Assembly (NCBI RefSeq): GCF_025802015.1
Contig: NZ_JAOYFC010000001.1
Span: forward strand, 1,054,001 to 1,118,000
Reading direction: 5' to 3'
Length of the DNA: 64,000 nt
Source of the DNA: Falsihalocynthiibacter halioticoli
Lineage (GTDB): Bacteria; Pseudomonadota; Alphaproteobacteria; Rhodobacterales; Rhodobacteraceae
The notes below the pieces were generated by a model. The model ran no database searches and was not told where the DNA came from. It saw only the letters and a list, made by a program, of their open reading frames with translations. Each line of letters starts with the position of its first letter. Position 1 is the first letter of the stretch. This document shows positions 52,449-61,105 of the stretch, one piece after another. Position numbers and translations under genes: made by a program.

Positions 52449-53315
52449 CTAGAGTGTGTTTATTGGCACCTTGAGGTAGCGCGTGCCGTTGTCTTCGGGC
52501 TCGGGCATTTGGCCTGCGCGCATGTTCACTTGAATTGACGGAAGGATCAGGCGGGGCATCCCCAGCGTTGCATCGCGGGCCTCGCGCATATCGACAAAGC
52601 TTTCGAGCGTTGCGCCCTTTCCCACATGGACATTGAGCGCCTTTTGCTCGCCGATTGTGGTTTCCCAAGCGAAATCATCCCGCCCCGGCGCTTTGTAATC
52701 ATGGCCAACAAAAACACGTGTTTCATCTGGAAGTGTGAGGATTCTTTGGATCGACTGAAAGAGCCGCTCCGCCGAACCACCAGGAAAATCGCACCGTGCC
52801 GTGCCGAAATCGGGCATGAACAACGTATCGCCGACAAATGCACAATCTTCGATGACATAGGTGAGGCACGCAGGCGTATGGCCCGGTGTGTGCATGACCC
52901 GCCCTTTGAGCGCACCAATTTCGAATGTATCGCCCTCAGAGAACAGCGCATCAAACTGGCGACCGTCACGTTGGAACTCGGTGCCTTCGTTGAAAATCTT
53001 GCCGAATACATCCTGAACAACGGTGATGTTCTCGCCGATGCCGATTTTGCCGCCCAAAGCTTCCTGCAGGTAAGGGGCGGCGGAGAGGTGATCAGCGTGG
53101 ACATGGGTTTCGAGGACCCACACAACATCCAGCCCCTCGCGTTTCACATAGTCGATGATCGCATCGGCAGATTGAGTGGAGGTGCGCCCGGCGGCTGGAT
53201 CGTAGTCTAGCACGGAATCAATGATTGCGCAGGATGGTCCTTCCGGATCCTTGACCACATATGAAATGGTATTTGTATCCGTATCAAAGAAGCTTTCGAC
53301 GCTAGGATTTCTCAT
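52449..53315 (-). CDS. Persulfide dioxygenase-like MBL protein, second copy
   Basis: 288 residues, co-linear with the protein at 22911-23774 and, by eye, identical at roughly two thirds of positions. All motifs are shared: LETHVHADHLSAAPYLQ, HTPGHTP, FVGDTLFMPDFGTARCDFPG and VFVGHDYKAPGR. It probably oxidises glutathione persulfide to sulfite. Unlike the first copy it has no YeeE/YedE, DUF442 or SulP neighbours. An AT-rich stretch just upstream contains CTATATTCTAATAATAG, which could include a -10 element. Confidence 0.9.
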   Translation of the reverse strand: MRNPSVESFFDTDTNTISYVVKDPEGPSCAIIDSVLDYDPAAGRTSTQSADAIIDYVKREGLDVVWVLETHVHADHLSAAPYLQEALGGKIGIGENITVVQDVFGKIFNEGTEFQRDGRQFDALFSEGDTFEIGALKGRVMHTPGHTPACLTYVIEDCAFVGDTLFMPDFGTARCDFPGGSAERLFQSIQRILTLPDETRVFVGHDYKAPGRDDFAWETTIGEQKALNVHVGKGATLESFVDMREARDATLGMPRLILPSIQVNMRAGQMPEPEDNGTRYLKVPINTL

Positions 53316-53467
53316 GGTGCTCTCCCAGATGCTATTATTAGAATATAGTGGTTTTGTTCCCGTTTAGAAGAAGAATGTGGGCCTGTTTTTCAAATGAAGG
53401 CGTTAAATCGGGATGGTGTTCTGTCTGTGCGGCTTTGACGGCGCAGGGCGTGACGTGGCGCATCGAC

Positions 53468-53496
53468 TTGTCAAGGAAACCCAACCTTTCTATACG
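53468..53496 (+). promoter_or_regulatory. Sigma-70-like promoter of the carboxynorspermidine operon
   Basis: TTGTCA (53468-53473) and TATACG (53491-53496) are separated by 17 bases, 32 bases before the ATG at 53529. Confidence 0.55.
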
Positions 53497-53528
53497 AAGT
53501 ATTCTTTTGCTTGGACGAGGCGCGGATC

Positions 53529-54632
53529 ATGCCAGAGATTACAACGCCATATTACCAAATGGACTTGGTCGCTTTACGCCGGAACATGAAAATCATGGCC
53601 CGTTTGCGCGCGCTTTCGGGCGCGAAAACGCTGCTGGCGCTCAAGTGTTTCGCCACGTGGTCGGTGTTTGACGAAATGCGCCCCTATATGGATGGGACGA
53701 CGTCATCCTCGCTCTTTGAGGTCCGGTTGGGCCGTGAGGAGTTTGGCGGCGAAACCCATGCTTATTCTGTGGCCTATGCGGATGACGAGATTGACGAGGT
53801 CGTCAGCCATGCTGACAAGATCATTTTCAACTCCATCAGCCAGTTGGAGCGGTTCGAAGCGCAATCCGAAGGGCTTGCGCGGGGACTGCGGATCAACCCG
53901 CGGATCAGCACATCAGATTTTGACCTTGCCGATCCTGCGCGCCCCTTTAGCCGCCTTGGTGAATGGGATATGGCGCGGATTGAAACCGTTGCCGACAAGA
54001 TCTCGGGCGTAATGATCCACAACAATTGCGAAAACGGCGACTTTGCGTTGTTTGACCGCATGCTTGCACAGATCGAGGGCGAGTTCGGCGCGCTCTTGCA
54101 TAAACTGGAGTGGGTGAGCCTTGGAGGCGGTATCCACTTTACGGGCGATGATTACCCGCTTGAGGCGTTCGCCGCGCGGCTCAAATCCTTCGCCGAAACC
54201 TATGGCGTGCAGGTGTATCTTGAGCCTGGAGAAGCCGCGATCACCAATGCCGCGAGCCTTGAGGTGACGGTGCTGGACGTGCTCAACAATGGCAAAGACC
54301 TTGCGATTGTCGATAGCTCTATCGAAGCGCATATGCTCGACCTGCTGATCTATCGCGAAACAGCCAAAGTGGCGCCCAATGAAGGGCCGCATTCTTATAT
54401 GATCTGTGGAAAATCCTGTCTCGCGGGCGATGTGTTTGGCGAGTTTGCCTTTCCTGCGCCGCTAAAGGTCGGTGACAGGATTTCGATACAAGATGCCGCC
54501 GGTTACACCATGGTCAAGAAAAACTGGTTTAACGGGGTAAAGATGCCTTCGATCGTGCTAAAGGGCGATGATGGCGAACTGCGGCTTGTCCGCCAATTCG
54601 GGTTTGAGGATTTCAAATCCAATCTGTCGTGA
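53529..54632 (+). CDS. nspC: Carboxynorspermidine/carboxyspermidine decarboxylase
   Basis: 367 residues from the ATG at 53529 (an upstream TTG at 53511 is possible). PLP-dependent fold III decarboxylase: the PLP lysine is Lys39 in LLALKCFATWS, with HNNCENGDF, SLGGGIHFTG, EPGEAAITNA and the catalytic cysteine in GKSCLAGDVFGEF. It makes norspermidine or spermidine from the carboxylated precursor supplied by the next gene product. In alphaproteobacteria this route usually yields spermidine. Confidence 0.93.
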   Translation: MPEITTPYYQMDLVALRRNMKIMARLRALSGAKTLLALKCFATWSVFDEMRPYMDGTTSSSLFEVRLGREEFGGETHAYSVAYADDEIDEVVSHADKIIFNSISQLERFEAQSEGLARGLRINPRISTSDFDLADPARPFSRLGEWDMARIETVADKISGVMIHNNCENGDFALFDRMLAQIEGEFGALLHKLEWVSLGGGIHFTGDDYPLEAFAARLKSFAETYGVQVYLEPGEAAITNAASLEVTVLDVLNNGKDLAIVDSSIEAHMLDLLIYRETAKVAPNEGPHSYMICGKSCLAGDVFGEFAFPAPLKVGDRISIQDAAGYTMVKKNWFNGVKMPSIVLKGDDGELRLVRQFGFEDFKSNLS

Positions 54633-54652
54633 TTAGACGAGAAAGGCACAAC

Positions 54653-55897
54653 ATGAAACGAAATGTTCTCATTATCGGCGCCGGTGGCGTTGCTCAGGTT
54701 GTGGCGCATAAATGTGCGCAGAATAACGACCTTCTTGGTGATCTTCATATCGCATCGCGGACGGTGTCGAAGTGCCATGATATCCTCGCGTCGGTCGAGG
54801 AAAAGGGCGCGATGAAGCAAGAGGGCGTGTTTGAAGCGCACGCGCTTGACGCGCTCGATATTCCGGCAACGGTTGCGCTTATCCGTAAAGTGGATGCGCA
54901 GATTGTGATCAATGTCGGCTCTGCGTTTCTGAACATGTCGGTGATGTCGGCCTGTATCGAAGCGGGCGTTGCCTATATCGATACGGCGATCCACGAAGAG
55001 CCCGACAAGATTTGCGAAAACCCACCGTGGTACGCCAACTATGAGTGGAAGCGCCGCGAGGAATGTGCCGCCGCTGGTGTGACCGCAATTCTGGGTGCTG
55101 GGTTTGATCCGGGTGTGGTGAACGCCTATGCCAAGCTCGCAGTAGATGAGTATTTTGATGACGTGCAAGAGCTTGATATCGTTGATATTAACGCAGGGTC
55201 GCACGGCAAATGGTTTTCAACCAACTTTGATCCGGAAATCAACTTCCGCGAGTTCACCGGTGTTGTCTATAGCTGGCAGGACTCCGAATGGAAGGTGAAC
55301 CAGATGTTCGAGATCGGCAAGGAGTATGACCTGCCGGTGGTGGGCAAGCAAAAAGCCTATATGTCGGGCCATGACGAAATCCACTCGATCTCGCAAAACC
55401 TCAAAATCCCGAATGTGCGGTTCTGGATGGGTTTTGGCGAGCGTTATATCACCGTTTTCACCGTTCTGAAGAACCTCGGGCTGCTGTCTGAGCAGCCGGT
55501 GACAACCGCCGAAGGGCTTGAGGTTGTGCCGCTCAAGGTCGTGAAAGCTGTGTTGCCTGATCCGGCCTCGCTCGCACCTGATTATACAGGAAAAACCTGT
55601 ATCGGTGATTTCGTCAAAGGCACGAAAGACGGCAAAGAGCGCGAGATTTTTCTCTATAATGTTGCCGATCACGAAGAGGCATACGCTGAAGTTGGCTCGC
55701 AAGGGATTTCCTTTACAGCGGGCGTGCCGGCGGTTGCTGCGGCGATCCTTGTGGCCTCGGGCGAGTGGGACACGGGCGATATGCGCAACATCGAGCAACT
55801 CCCGCCCAAGCCATTCCTCGGCGTTCTGGACCGTATCGGCTTGCCAACCTATATCCGCGACGAAGACGGCGAACGCCGCCTGACCGACTGGAGCTGA
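54653..55897 (+). CDS. Carboxynorspermidine/carboxyspermidine dehydrogenase (saccharopine-dehydrogenase family)
   Basis: 414 residues from the ATG at 54653. N-terminal Rossmann motif VLIIGAGGVAQVVAHKCAQN, then NVGSAFLNMSVMSACIEAGV and ILGAGFDPGVVNAYAKLA, as in Vibrio carboxynorspermidine dehydrogenase. It condenses aspartate semialdehyde with diaminopropane or putrescine using NADPH. Follows nspC by 20 bases and is closed by a terminator. Confidence 0.93.
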   Translation: MKRNVLIIGAGGVAQVVAHKCAQNNDLLGDLHIASRTVSKCHDILASVEEKGAMKQEGVFEAHALDALDIPATVALIRKVDAQIVINVGSAFLNMSVMSACIEAGVAYIDTAIHEEPDKICENPPWYANYEWKRREECAAAGVTAILGAGFDPGVVNAYAKLAVDEYFDDVQELDIVDINAGSHGKWFSTNFDPEINFREFTGVVYSWQDSEWKVNQMFEIGKEYDLPVVGKQKAYMSGHDEIHSISQNLKIPNVRFWMGFGERYITVFTVLKNLGLLSEQPVTTAEGLEVVPLKVVKAVLPDPASLAPDYTGKTCIGDFVKGTKDGKEREIFLYNVADHEEAYAEVGSQGISFTAGVPAVAAAILVASGEWDTGDMRNIEQLPPKPFLGVLDRIGLPTYIRDEDGERRLTDWS

Positions 55898-55914
55898 GGG
55901 CATCAAATTCTAGG

Positions 55915-55942
55915 AAAGAGGGGGCTTCGGCCCTCTTTTTTT
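55915..55942 (+). terminator. Terminator of the polyamine operon
   Basis: AAAGAGGG (55915-55922) pairs with CCCTCTTT (55931-55938) and is followed by T residues to 55942. A GGCTTCGG apical loop adds stability. Confidence 0.9.
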
Positions 55943-56161
55943 GTTCTGGTTATGGAGTGATCGGGTTTGACAAGATAGATCAATCATTGAGGCGATGCTA
56001 AAGGTCCAAAGATCGACACCTCTGTGATTGGGGCCGCTCGAAACGGCTTGGGCTATGAGGATCAACTGCCTTCACAAAATCGTGCAACTCGCCGCGAGAG
56101 AAGAGATTTCTTGAACGCGGGACGCTTCTGTGCTGTCCTGATGGTGAAGGAGATTTTATTA

Positions 56162-56980
56162 ATGCATTCCAGACGCAGATTTTTGTCTACTGCGGGATCA
56201 GCGATTGCCGCGTCGGCAATGACGGGGATTGCCGCTCCGGCGTGGGCCGCTTCCCGCCCGCACGGCAGTATCGCTTGGCTTGAGTTGAGTTCGGATGATC
56301 CTGCCGCATCCCGTTCGTTCTATAAAACCATGTTTGGCTGGACCTTCCGATCCGGCGGTGGTGGTATTGATGTCATCAAATCCTCGGGAACGGATGTGGG
56401 CATCATGGTGCCCTCTAAGGGGCGTGCAGTTACCAATCGCGCAAGTTCACAATGGGCGCCTGTCTTTTCGGTTACAGATGCCCTCAAAACGGCCAACACC
56501 GCGCGCTCTTACGGGGCGGAGCTCGTTGGGAATCCGAAGCGGATGGATGACAGCACTTATGTCACGATGCGCGACAACCTCGGCGCGTTCATTTCGTTTT
56601 ATGATGGTGAAAAAGGCATAAGTTACAACAAGGTCGGCACCCCGAACTATTGGGGCTGGATTGATTTGTTTAGCAACAGCACCGCGCGTTCGGAGCAATT
56701 CTATCGTGGCGTGCTTGGCTTCTCAGTATCGCTCGAAGATCCAAACCATAGGTTGTTTTCCGGCACTGACGGGCGGGTGAAAGGCGGCCTTGTTCCCATA
56801 CCCGGATCGCAGATCTTAACCAACTGGCTGCCCTATGTACGCGTTACGAGCCTTGAAACTGCAATCGACAAGGCAAAGTCCGCCGGAGGACGCATCCTGA
56901 TGTCGACAAATCAAGCCGCTGTTGTGGTTGATCCTACAAATGCGGCCATTGGGCTTACGGCCAAGAAAGGGGGCAGCTGA
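56162..56980 (+). CDS. Exported VOC/glyoxalase-fold protein
   Basis: 272 residues from the ATG at 56162 with AAGGAG upstream. The N-terminus SRRRFLSTAGSAIAASAMTG is a twin-arginine-type signal with cleavage near AWA-AS. The mature protein contains two VOC repeats (GSIAWLELSSDDPAASRSFY and YWGWIDLFSNSTARSEQFYR), like YdfO/CFP-30/hydroxylase-type glyoxalase-fold proteins. Export through Tat suggests a folded, perhaps metal-bearing, periplasmic protein. Substrate unknown. Its stop overlaps the next start by one base. Confidence 0.85.
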   Translation: MHSRRRFLSTAGSAIAASAMTGIAAPAWAASRPHGSIAWLELSSDDPAASRSFYKTMFGWTFRSGGGGIDVIKSSGTDVGIMVPSKGRAVTNRASSQWAPVFSVTDALKTANTARSYGAELVGNPKRMDDSTYVTMRDNLGAFISFYDGEKGISYNKVGTPNYWGWIDLFSNSTARSEQFYRGVLGFSVSLEDPNHRLFSGTDGRVKGGLVPIPGSQILTNWLPYVRVTSLETAIDKAKSAGGRILMSTNQAAVVVDPTNAAIGLTAKKGGS

Positions 56981-57399
56981 TGCGGAAATCTATGCGATAC
57001 TGCCTTGCGAGCGCTATTGGTGCCTCCATGTTCCTTGCGGCCTGTGAGCCTTATGGCTATGCCTCTCCCGGCTATTATTCCGGCGGCATCTACTACAATA
57101 GCCCATATTACCGCTATCCGCCGCCTATCATCGTGCCAGGAAAGCCAAACAAACCTGGTAAACCTAACAAGCCAGGTAAACCGGATAAACCTGGGAAGCC
57201 AGACAGGCCCGGCAAACCGGATCGGCCAATTGTAAAACCTGTACCGCCGATCGGAACTGTTCCGACCAACCCGATTGCACCGCCGCGTCCAAATCGGCCA
57301 AAGCCGGGGATTGGCGCGCCTGGTTCACGGCCATTGCCAGGTCCGAAACCCGGAGGCGGATTTGGCGGGGGAGGCCGCAGTTTGGGCGGACGCCGCTAA
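56980..57399 (+). CDS. Pro/Lys/Gly-rich repeat lipoprotein
   Basis: 139 residues. Signal peptide with lipobox at FLAAC (Cys22), a Tyr-rich segment, then five six-residue repeats (GKPNKP, GKPNKP, GKPDKP, GKPDRP, GKPDRP) at about 54-83, a proline-rich stretch and a Gly/Arg end. Such extended basic Pro-rich segments may span the periplasm or contact peptidoglycan. It is translationally coupled (TGATG) to the VOC protein upstream. Unknown family. Confidence 0.8.
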   Translation: MRKSMRYCLASAIGASMFLAACEPYGYASPGYYSGGIYYNSPYYRYPPPIIVPGKPNKPGKPNKPGKPDKPGKPDRPGKPDRPIVKPVPPIGTVPTNPIAPPRPNRPKPGIGAPGSRPLPGPKPGGGFGGGGRSLGGRR

Positions 57400-57536
57400 A
57401 TACATGACAAAAGGATTTGCGGCTCAACCACGAACCGCAAATTCGCGAAAGACATAAGACGAAAAGGAGGAGGAAATTGTAACCGGCCGAATTTCAGCTG
57501 TGGGGGCGGAACTCGGCGAATAAAAGGAGATAAGCG

Positions 57537-57917
57537 ATGCAATTAGGTACGTTTTCCCTCAGCCTGTCCGTACAGGATTTGGCAAAGTCCCGCGCTTTTT
57601 ATGAGAAGCTCGGGTTTGAAATATTCCATGGCGCTGCCGATCAGGGGTGGCTGATCCTCAAAAACGGCGACGTGACGCTTGGCCTGTTCCAAGGCATGTT
57701 CGAGCGCAATATGCTGACGTTCAATCCCGGTTGGGCCGCAGACGCCAGTCCGCTTGAAAAGTTCACCGACGTGCGCGAACTTCAAAAATCACTTTTAGAT
57801 CAAGGCATTAATGTTGAAACCTCAGCCGGAGACGGATCTGGGCCAGCGAGCTTTATTGTTCATGATCCCGACGGTAATCCGATCCTCTTTGATCAGCATG
57901 TGGATGCGCCGGAATAA
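57537..57917 (+). CDS. Cytoplasmic VOC/glyoxalase-family protein
   Basis: 126 residues, single VOC domain: TFSLSLSVQDLAKSRAFYEK at the N-terminus and HDPDGNPILFDQH near the C-terminus. No signal peptide. AAGGAGATAAG precedes the ATG. Members include dioxygenases, lactoylglutathione lyases and resistance proteins; the substrate cannot be assigned. Confidence 0.88.
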   Translation: MQLGTFSLSLSVQDLAKSRAFYEKLGFEIFHGAADQGWLILKNGDVTLGLFQGMFERNMLTFNPGWAADASPLEKFTDVRELQKSLLDQGINVETSAGDGSGPASFIVHDPDGNPILFDQHVDAPE

Positions 57918-57938
57918 TTGGAAATGCGCACGCGCGGC

Positions 57939-58706
57939 TTAATCTGAGTCTGCAAGCAGCACGCGGGTGTCCCATGCGCGGCATTTCTCGACAAACTCTG
58001 GCGCGACAGGTTGGTCGGTGATGAGCGCGTCAATCTCCTTGAGTGAGGCGATTTTCGCTGGCGCTGTGCGTTGGAATTTCGAGTGGTCGGCAACAAGGAA
58101 GGTTTTGCGGCTTTGGCGGACAATTGTTTTACTTACGCCAACCTCTAACACGTCGAAATCAAGCAAATCCCCATCTCCATCCACACCGGAGCAGCTGATG
58201 ACGGCGAAATCCACTTTAAACTGCTGAACAGCTTCGATGGTTAAGTCGCCTACCAGCCCACCATCAGAACGGCGCAGCATCCCGCCCGCGATCACCACCT
58301 GACAATCGGCGTTGGCGGCCAGAATATTCCCGACGTTGAGGTTGTTGGTCACCACCATGATATTCTTGTGGTGGAGCAGGGCGCGCGCCACGGCTTCGGT
58401 GCTGGTTCCGATGTTCAGAAAAAGCGATGCCCCTTCAGGGATCTCGGCGGCGCAACGACGGGCGATGGCTTCTTTGGCTTGATCGTTTAGGCCGCGCCGG
58501 TCTTCATAGCCGATATTCGCAACGCCAGAGGGCAAAACCGCGCCGCCATGGACACGTTCGAGCTTGCCTTCGTCGGCAAGGTCGCTGAGGTCGCGGCGAA
58601 TGGTCTGGACAGTCACGCCAAAGCGCGCGGCAAGATCCTCAACCGTAACCTTGCCCTCTTTACGGGCGATTTCGAGAATGTCGGGTTCGCGAAAATTATG
58701 TGCCAT
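57939..58706 (-). CDS. glpR: DeoR-family regulator of glycerol metabolism (GlpR-like)
   Basis: 255 residues. N-terminal winged HTH with VEDLAARFGVTVQTIRRDLS and the family's R-VHGGAV (LERVHGGAVLP); C-terminal sugar-phosphate-binding domain (SLFLNIGTSTEAVARALLHH, VNNLNV-type segment). It is divergent from glpK, and TGTTCG/CGAACA half-sites lie in between, as expected for GlpR, which is released by glycerol 3-phosphate. Confidence 0.9.
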   Translation of the reverse strand: MAHNFREPDILEIARKEGKVTVEDLAARFGVTVQTIRRDLSDLADEGKLERVHGGAVLPSGVANIGYEDRRGLNDQAKEAIARRCAAEIPEGASLFLNIGTSTEAVARALLHHKNIMVVTNNLNVGNILAANADCQVVIAGGMLRRSDGGLVGDLTIEAVQQFKVDFAVISCSGVDGDGDLLDFDVLEVGVSKTIVRQSRKTFLVADHSKFQRTAPAKIASLKEIDALITDQPVAPEFVEKCRAWDTRVLLADSD

Positions 58707-58898
58707 GCTCTGCCTCGGCTGTTTGTTCGTTTATGTTCGTTTTGGAAGTATGCATCAAGGGAATTCTCTGGATTGTCGCGTATGCCCCTTTAAATGCACC
58801 GTATTATTACGGGTTCGCTGTCTGATTTCGCGAAAGCGGTGCGTGGGCGCTGCCTAATTATTGGGCAGGTCGCATTGCAATTTCATCTAGTTTCGCGG

Positions 58899-58937
58899 CC
58901 AAACGAACATAAATGTTGACCGCAGATGTTCGTTTGG
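58899..58937. promoter_or_regulatory. Inverted repeat, candidate GlpR operator
   Basis: CCAAACGAACAT (58899-58910) and ATGTTCGTTTGG (58926-58937) are perfect 12-bp inverted arms separated by 15 bases. The TGTTCG half-site resembles the GlpR consensus of enterobacteria. Confidence 0.7.
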
Positions 58938-58955
58938 TTAGTTGACCTTACGCAA

Positions 58956-59022
58956 CCGATCGTTTGCGAACATTTGTACCGCTTCAATGGGCCAGAGGTA
59001 GGACAAGTTCGCAAACGATCGG
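58956..59022. repeat. 16-bp perfect inverted repeat with 35-base spacer
   Basis: CCGATCGTTTGCGAAC (58956-58971) and GTTCGCAAACGATCGG (59007-59022). It contains GlpR-like CGAAC elements, and as RNA it would form a stable hairpin in a glpK leader if transcription starts upstream. It could be a paired operator or an RNA control element. Confidence 0.7.
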
Positions 59023-59203
59023 TGGCGAATTCTTCTTTCATCATCGTTTCTGCGCGTTTTTCGCTGCATTTTTGTTGTCCAATACGAGCGATACAGGGCG
59101 CTCGAAAGGGCTTGCACCGCGTTGCTGCTTCTCGCAAGCTGGAAGAACACGACCCCATTTGACGTGATTTTCTGAGTGGGGTGATAGGGCGGGGAGGAAG
59201 CAA

Positions 59204-60691
59204 ATGCGTTATGTTCTAGCAATCGATCAGGGCACGACCTCAAGTCGGGCGATCCTGTTTGACCGTGACCTTAAGGTCGTGGCAACCGCGCAAGAGGAGT
59301 TCCCGCAGATTTTCCCGCAATCGGGCTGGGTAGAGCATGATCCGGCCGATATCTGGGCGACGACAGCAGCGACCTGCCGGATGGTGATGGAACGGGCCGA
59401 GGTGGCCTCTGCTGATGTTGTGTCGATTGGTATCACCAACCAGCGCGAAACAACGTTGGTCTGGGATCGTAAAACCGGCAAGCCAGTCTACAACGCGATT
59501 GTTTGGCAAGATCGCCGCACTGCTGATATGTGCCACGCGCTGCGCGATGCGGACCATGAAGACATGGTGCGTGAGAAAACTGGCTTGCTGCTGGACCCTT
59601 ATTTCTCGGGAACCAAATTGCGCTGGATTCTCGACAATGTAGAGGGCGCGCGGGCGCGGGCCGAAGCGGGCGAGTTGGTGTTTGGCACCGTCGACACCTA
59701 TCTGATCTGGAAGCTGACGGGCGGCACGTCTCATGTCACCGATGCCACCAACGCCGCGCGCACGCTGCTTTACGACATCCGCAACGGGCGGTGGAGCAAG
59801 AGCATGTGCGAGCTGCTTGATATCCCAATGGAAATGTTACCAGAGGTTAAGGATTGCGCCGCCGAGTTCGGCACAACAACTGGTGAGGTTTTCGGCGCAG
59901 ATGTTCCGATCCTTGGCGTTGCAGGCGATCAGCAGGCCGCGACAGTTGGGCAAGCCTGCTTTGAGGCGGGAATGATGAAATCAACCTATGGCACGGGCTG
60001 TTTTGCCTTGCTGAATACGGGCGACACGCCGGTTGTGTCTGAAAATCGCTTGCTCACTACGATTGCCTATCAGCTTGACGGCAAACCGACCTATGCCCTT
60101 GAAGGCTCTATTTTTATTGCGGGCGCCGTGGTGCAGTGGTTGCGTGATGGGCTACAGATCATACGGGATGCGAAGGAAACCCAGCCCTTGGCCGAAAAAG
60201 CCGACGAGAGCCAGCCGCTTGTGCTTGTTCCGGCTTTCACAGGGCTTGGCGCGCCTTATTGGAATGCGGAGTGTCGTGGCGCGGTATTCGGGCTGACGCG
60301 GGGTTCTGGCCCCGCAGAATTTGCCCGCGCGGCGCTTGAGAGCGTGGGATACCAAACGCGCGACCTGCTTGAGGCCATGCAATCGGACTGGAGCGGCTCG
60401 GGTGAAGAGGGCGTTTTACGCGTCGATGGCGGCATGAGCGCGAGTGATTGGGCGATGCAGTTTCTGGCCGATATCATCAATGCTCCCGTTGACCGCCCAG
60501 AAGTGGTTGAGACAACCGCTGTGGGGGTTGCATGGCTCGCTGGGATGCGTGCTGGGTTCTATCCGCAAAAGGACGAGTTTGCCGCCACATGGCGCCGTGA
60601 CTGTCAGTTTACCCCCTCGATGGAAGAGGACACCCGCGCGCGCAAATACGCCGCGTGGAAGCGCGCTGTTGAAGCGACGATGGCTGTTTGA
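59204..60691 (+). CDS. glpK: Glycerol kinase
   Basis: 495 residues, full length for GlpK (FGGY family). N-terminal IDQGTTSSRAILFDRDLKV, the glycerol-site region ITNQRETTLVWDRKTGKPVY and AIVWQDRRTAD, then EGSIFIAGAVVQWLRDGL and the C-terminal RVDGGMSASDWAMQFLADI. It phosphorylates glycerol to glycerol 3-phosphate. GGGGAGGAA precedes the ATG. glpF and glpD are not in the window. Confidence 0.96.
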   Translation: MRYVLAIDQGTTSSRAILFDRDLKVVATAQEEFPQIFPQSGWVEHDPADIWATTAATCRMVMERAEVASADVVSIGITNQRETTLVWDRKTGKPVYNAIVWQDRRTADMCHALRDADHEDMVREKTGLLLDPYFSGTKLRWILDNVEGARARAEAGELVFGTVDTYLIWKLTGGTSHVTDATNAARTLLYDIRNGRWSKSMCELLDIPMEMLPEVKDCAAEFGTTTGEVFGADVPILGVAGDQQAATVGQACFEAGMMKSTYGTGCFALLNTGDTPVVSENRLLTTIAYQLDGKPTYALEGSIFIAGAVVQWLRDGLQIIRDAKETQPLAEKADESQPLVLVPAFTGLGAPYWNAECRGAVFGLTRGSGPAEFARAALESVGYQTRDLLEAMQSDWSGSGEEGVLRVDGGMSASDWAMQFLADIINAPVDRPEVVETTAVGVAWLAGMRAGFYPQKDEFAATWRRDCQFTPSMEEDTRARKYAAWKRAVEATMAV

Positions 60692-60714
60692 GGGGATTGG
60701 GGCCGCATTGAAAC

Positions 60715-60755
60715 AAAAAGGGCCAGCCCGTGCGCTGCGCAGGCTGGCCCTTTTT
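60715..60755. terminator. Strong bidirectional terminator after glpK
   Basis: AAAAAGGGCCAGCC (60715-60728) and GGCTGGCCCTTTTT (60742-60755) form a perfect 14-bp stem with A- and T-tracts, serving glpK and the converging kdgF-like gene. Confidence 0.93.
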
Positions 60756-60772
60756 CGTTGTATCAGAAACCT

Positions 60773-61084
60773 TTAGAGGAAGTCCTCGCGGCGCGGTGTG
60801 AAGCAATCCACAAGCGTGCCTGGCTCCAAGCAGACGCAGCCGTGCGTTTGGCCCGACGGGATCACAAAGCTGTCGCCCGGACCGAATTCCTGCTCTTTGT
60901 CGCCAAGCGTGAAGCGATAGCGTCCGCTTTCCACATATGTCGATTGCACATGGGGGTGATTATGCAGCGCGCCGACCGCGCCTTCCGCCTCAAAGCGGAA
61001 AGCCACGACCATGAGCTCCGGAGCTTCTGACAAGACCTGACGGGTTACGTTTTCGCCCATCGAAACAACTGGAAAGTCGCTCAT
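60773..61084 (-). CDS. kdgF: KdgF-like cupin
   Basis: 103 residues forming a single cupin barrel. Metal-binding residues are likely in ALHNHPHVQSTYV (His41, His43, Gln47) and His81 (GQTHGC). KdgF catalyses ring opening of 4,5-unsaturated monouronates from pectin or alginate to linear ketonised sugars. It is the last gene after an SDR and an oligoalginate-lyase-like gene on the same strand, which supports this role. Confidence 0.85.
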   Translation of the reverse strand: MSDFPVVSMGENVTRQVLSEAPELMVVAFRFEAEGAVGALHNHPHVQSTYVESGRYRFTLGDKEQEFGPGDSFVIPSGQTHGCVCLEPGTLVDCFTPRREDFL

Positions 61085-61105
61085 TGTTGCGTTCCTTTTG
61101 TTGGC

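Larger units (their letters stand above)
58707..59203. other. glpR-glpK divergent control region
   Basis: A 497-base non-coding region. It has direct repeats of GTTCGTTT at 58725-58732 and 58735-58742 just upstream of glpR, an inverted repeat at 58899-58937, and a long inverted repeat at 58956-59022. At least five TGTTCG- or CGAACA-type half-sites are visible, consistent with multiple GlpR operators. From 59023 to 59203 only the glpK leader is seen, ending in GGGGAGGAA before the ATG. Confidence 0.65.
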
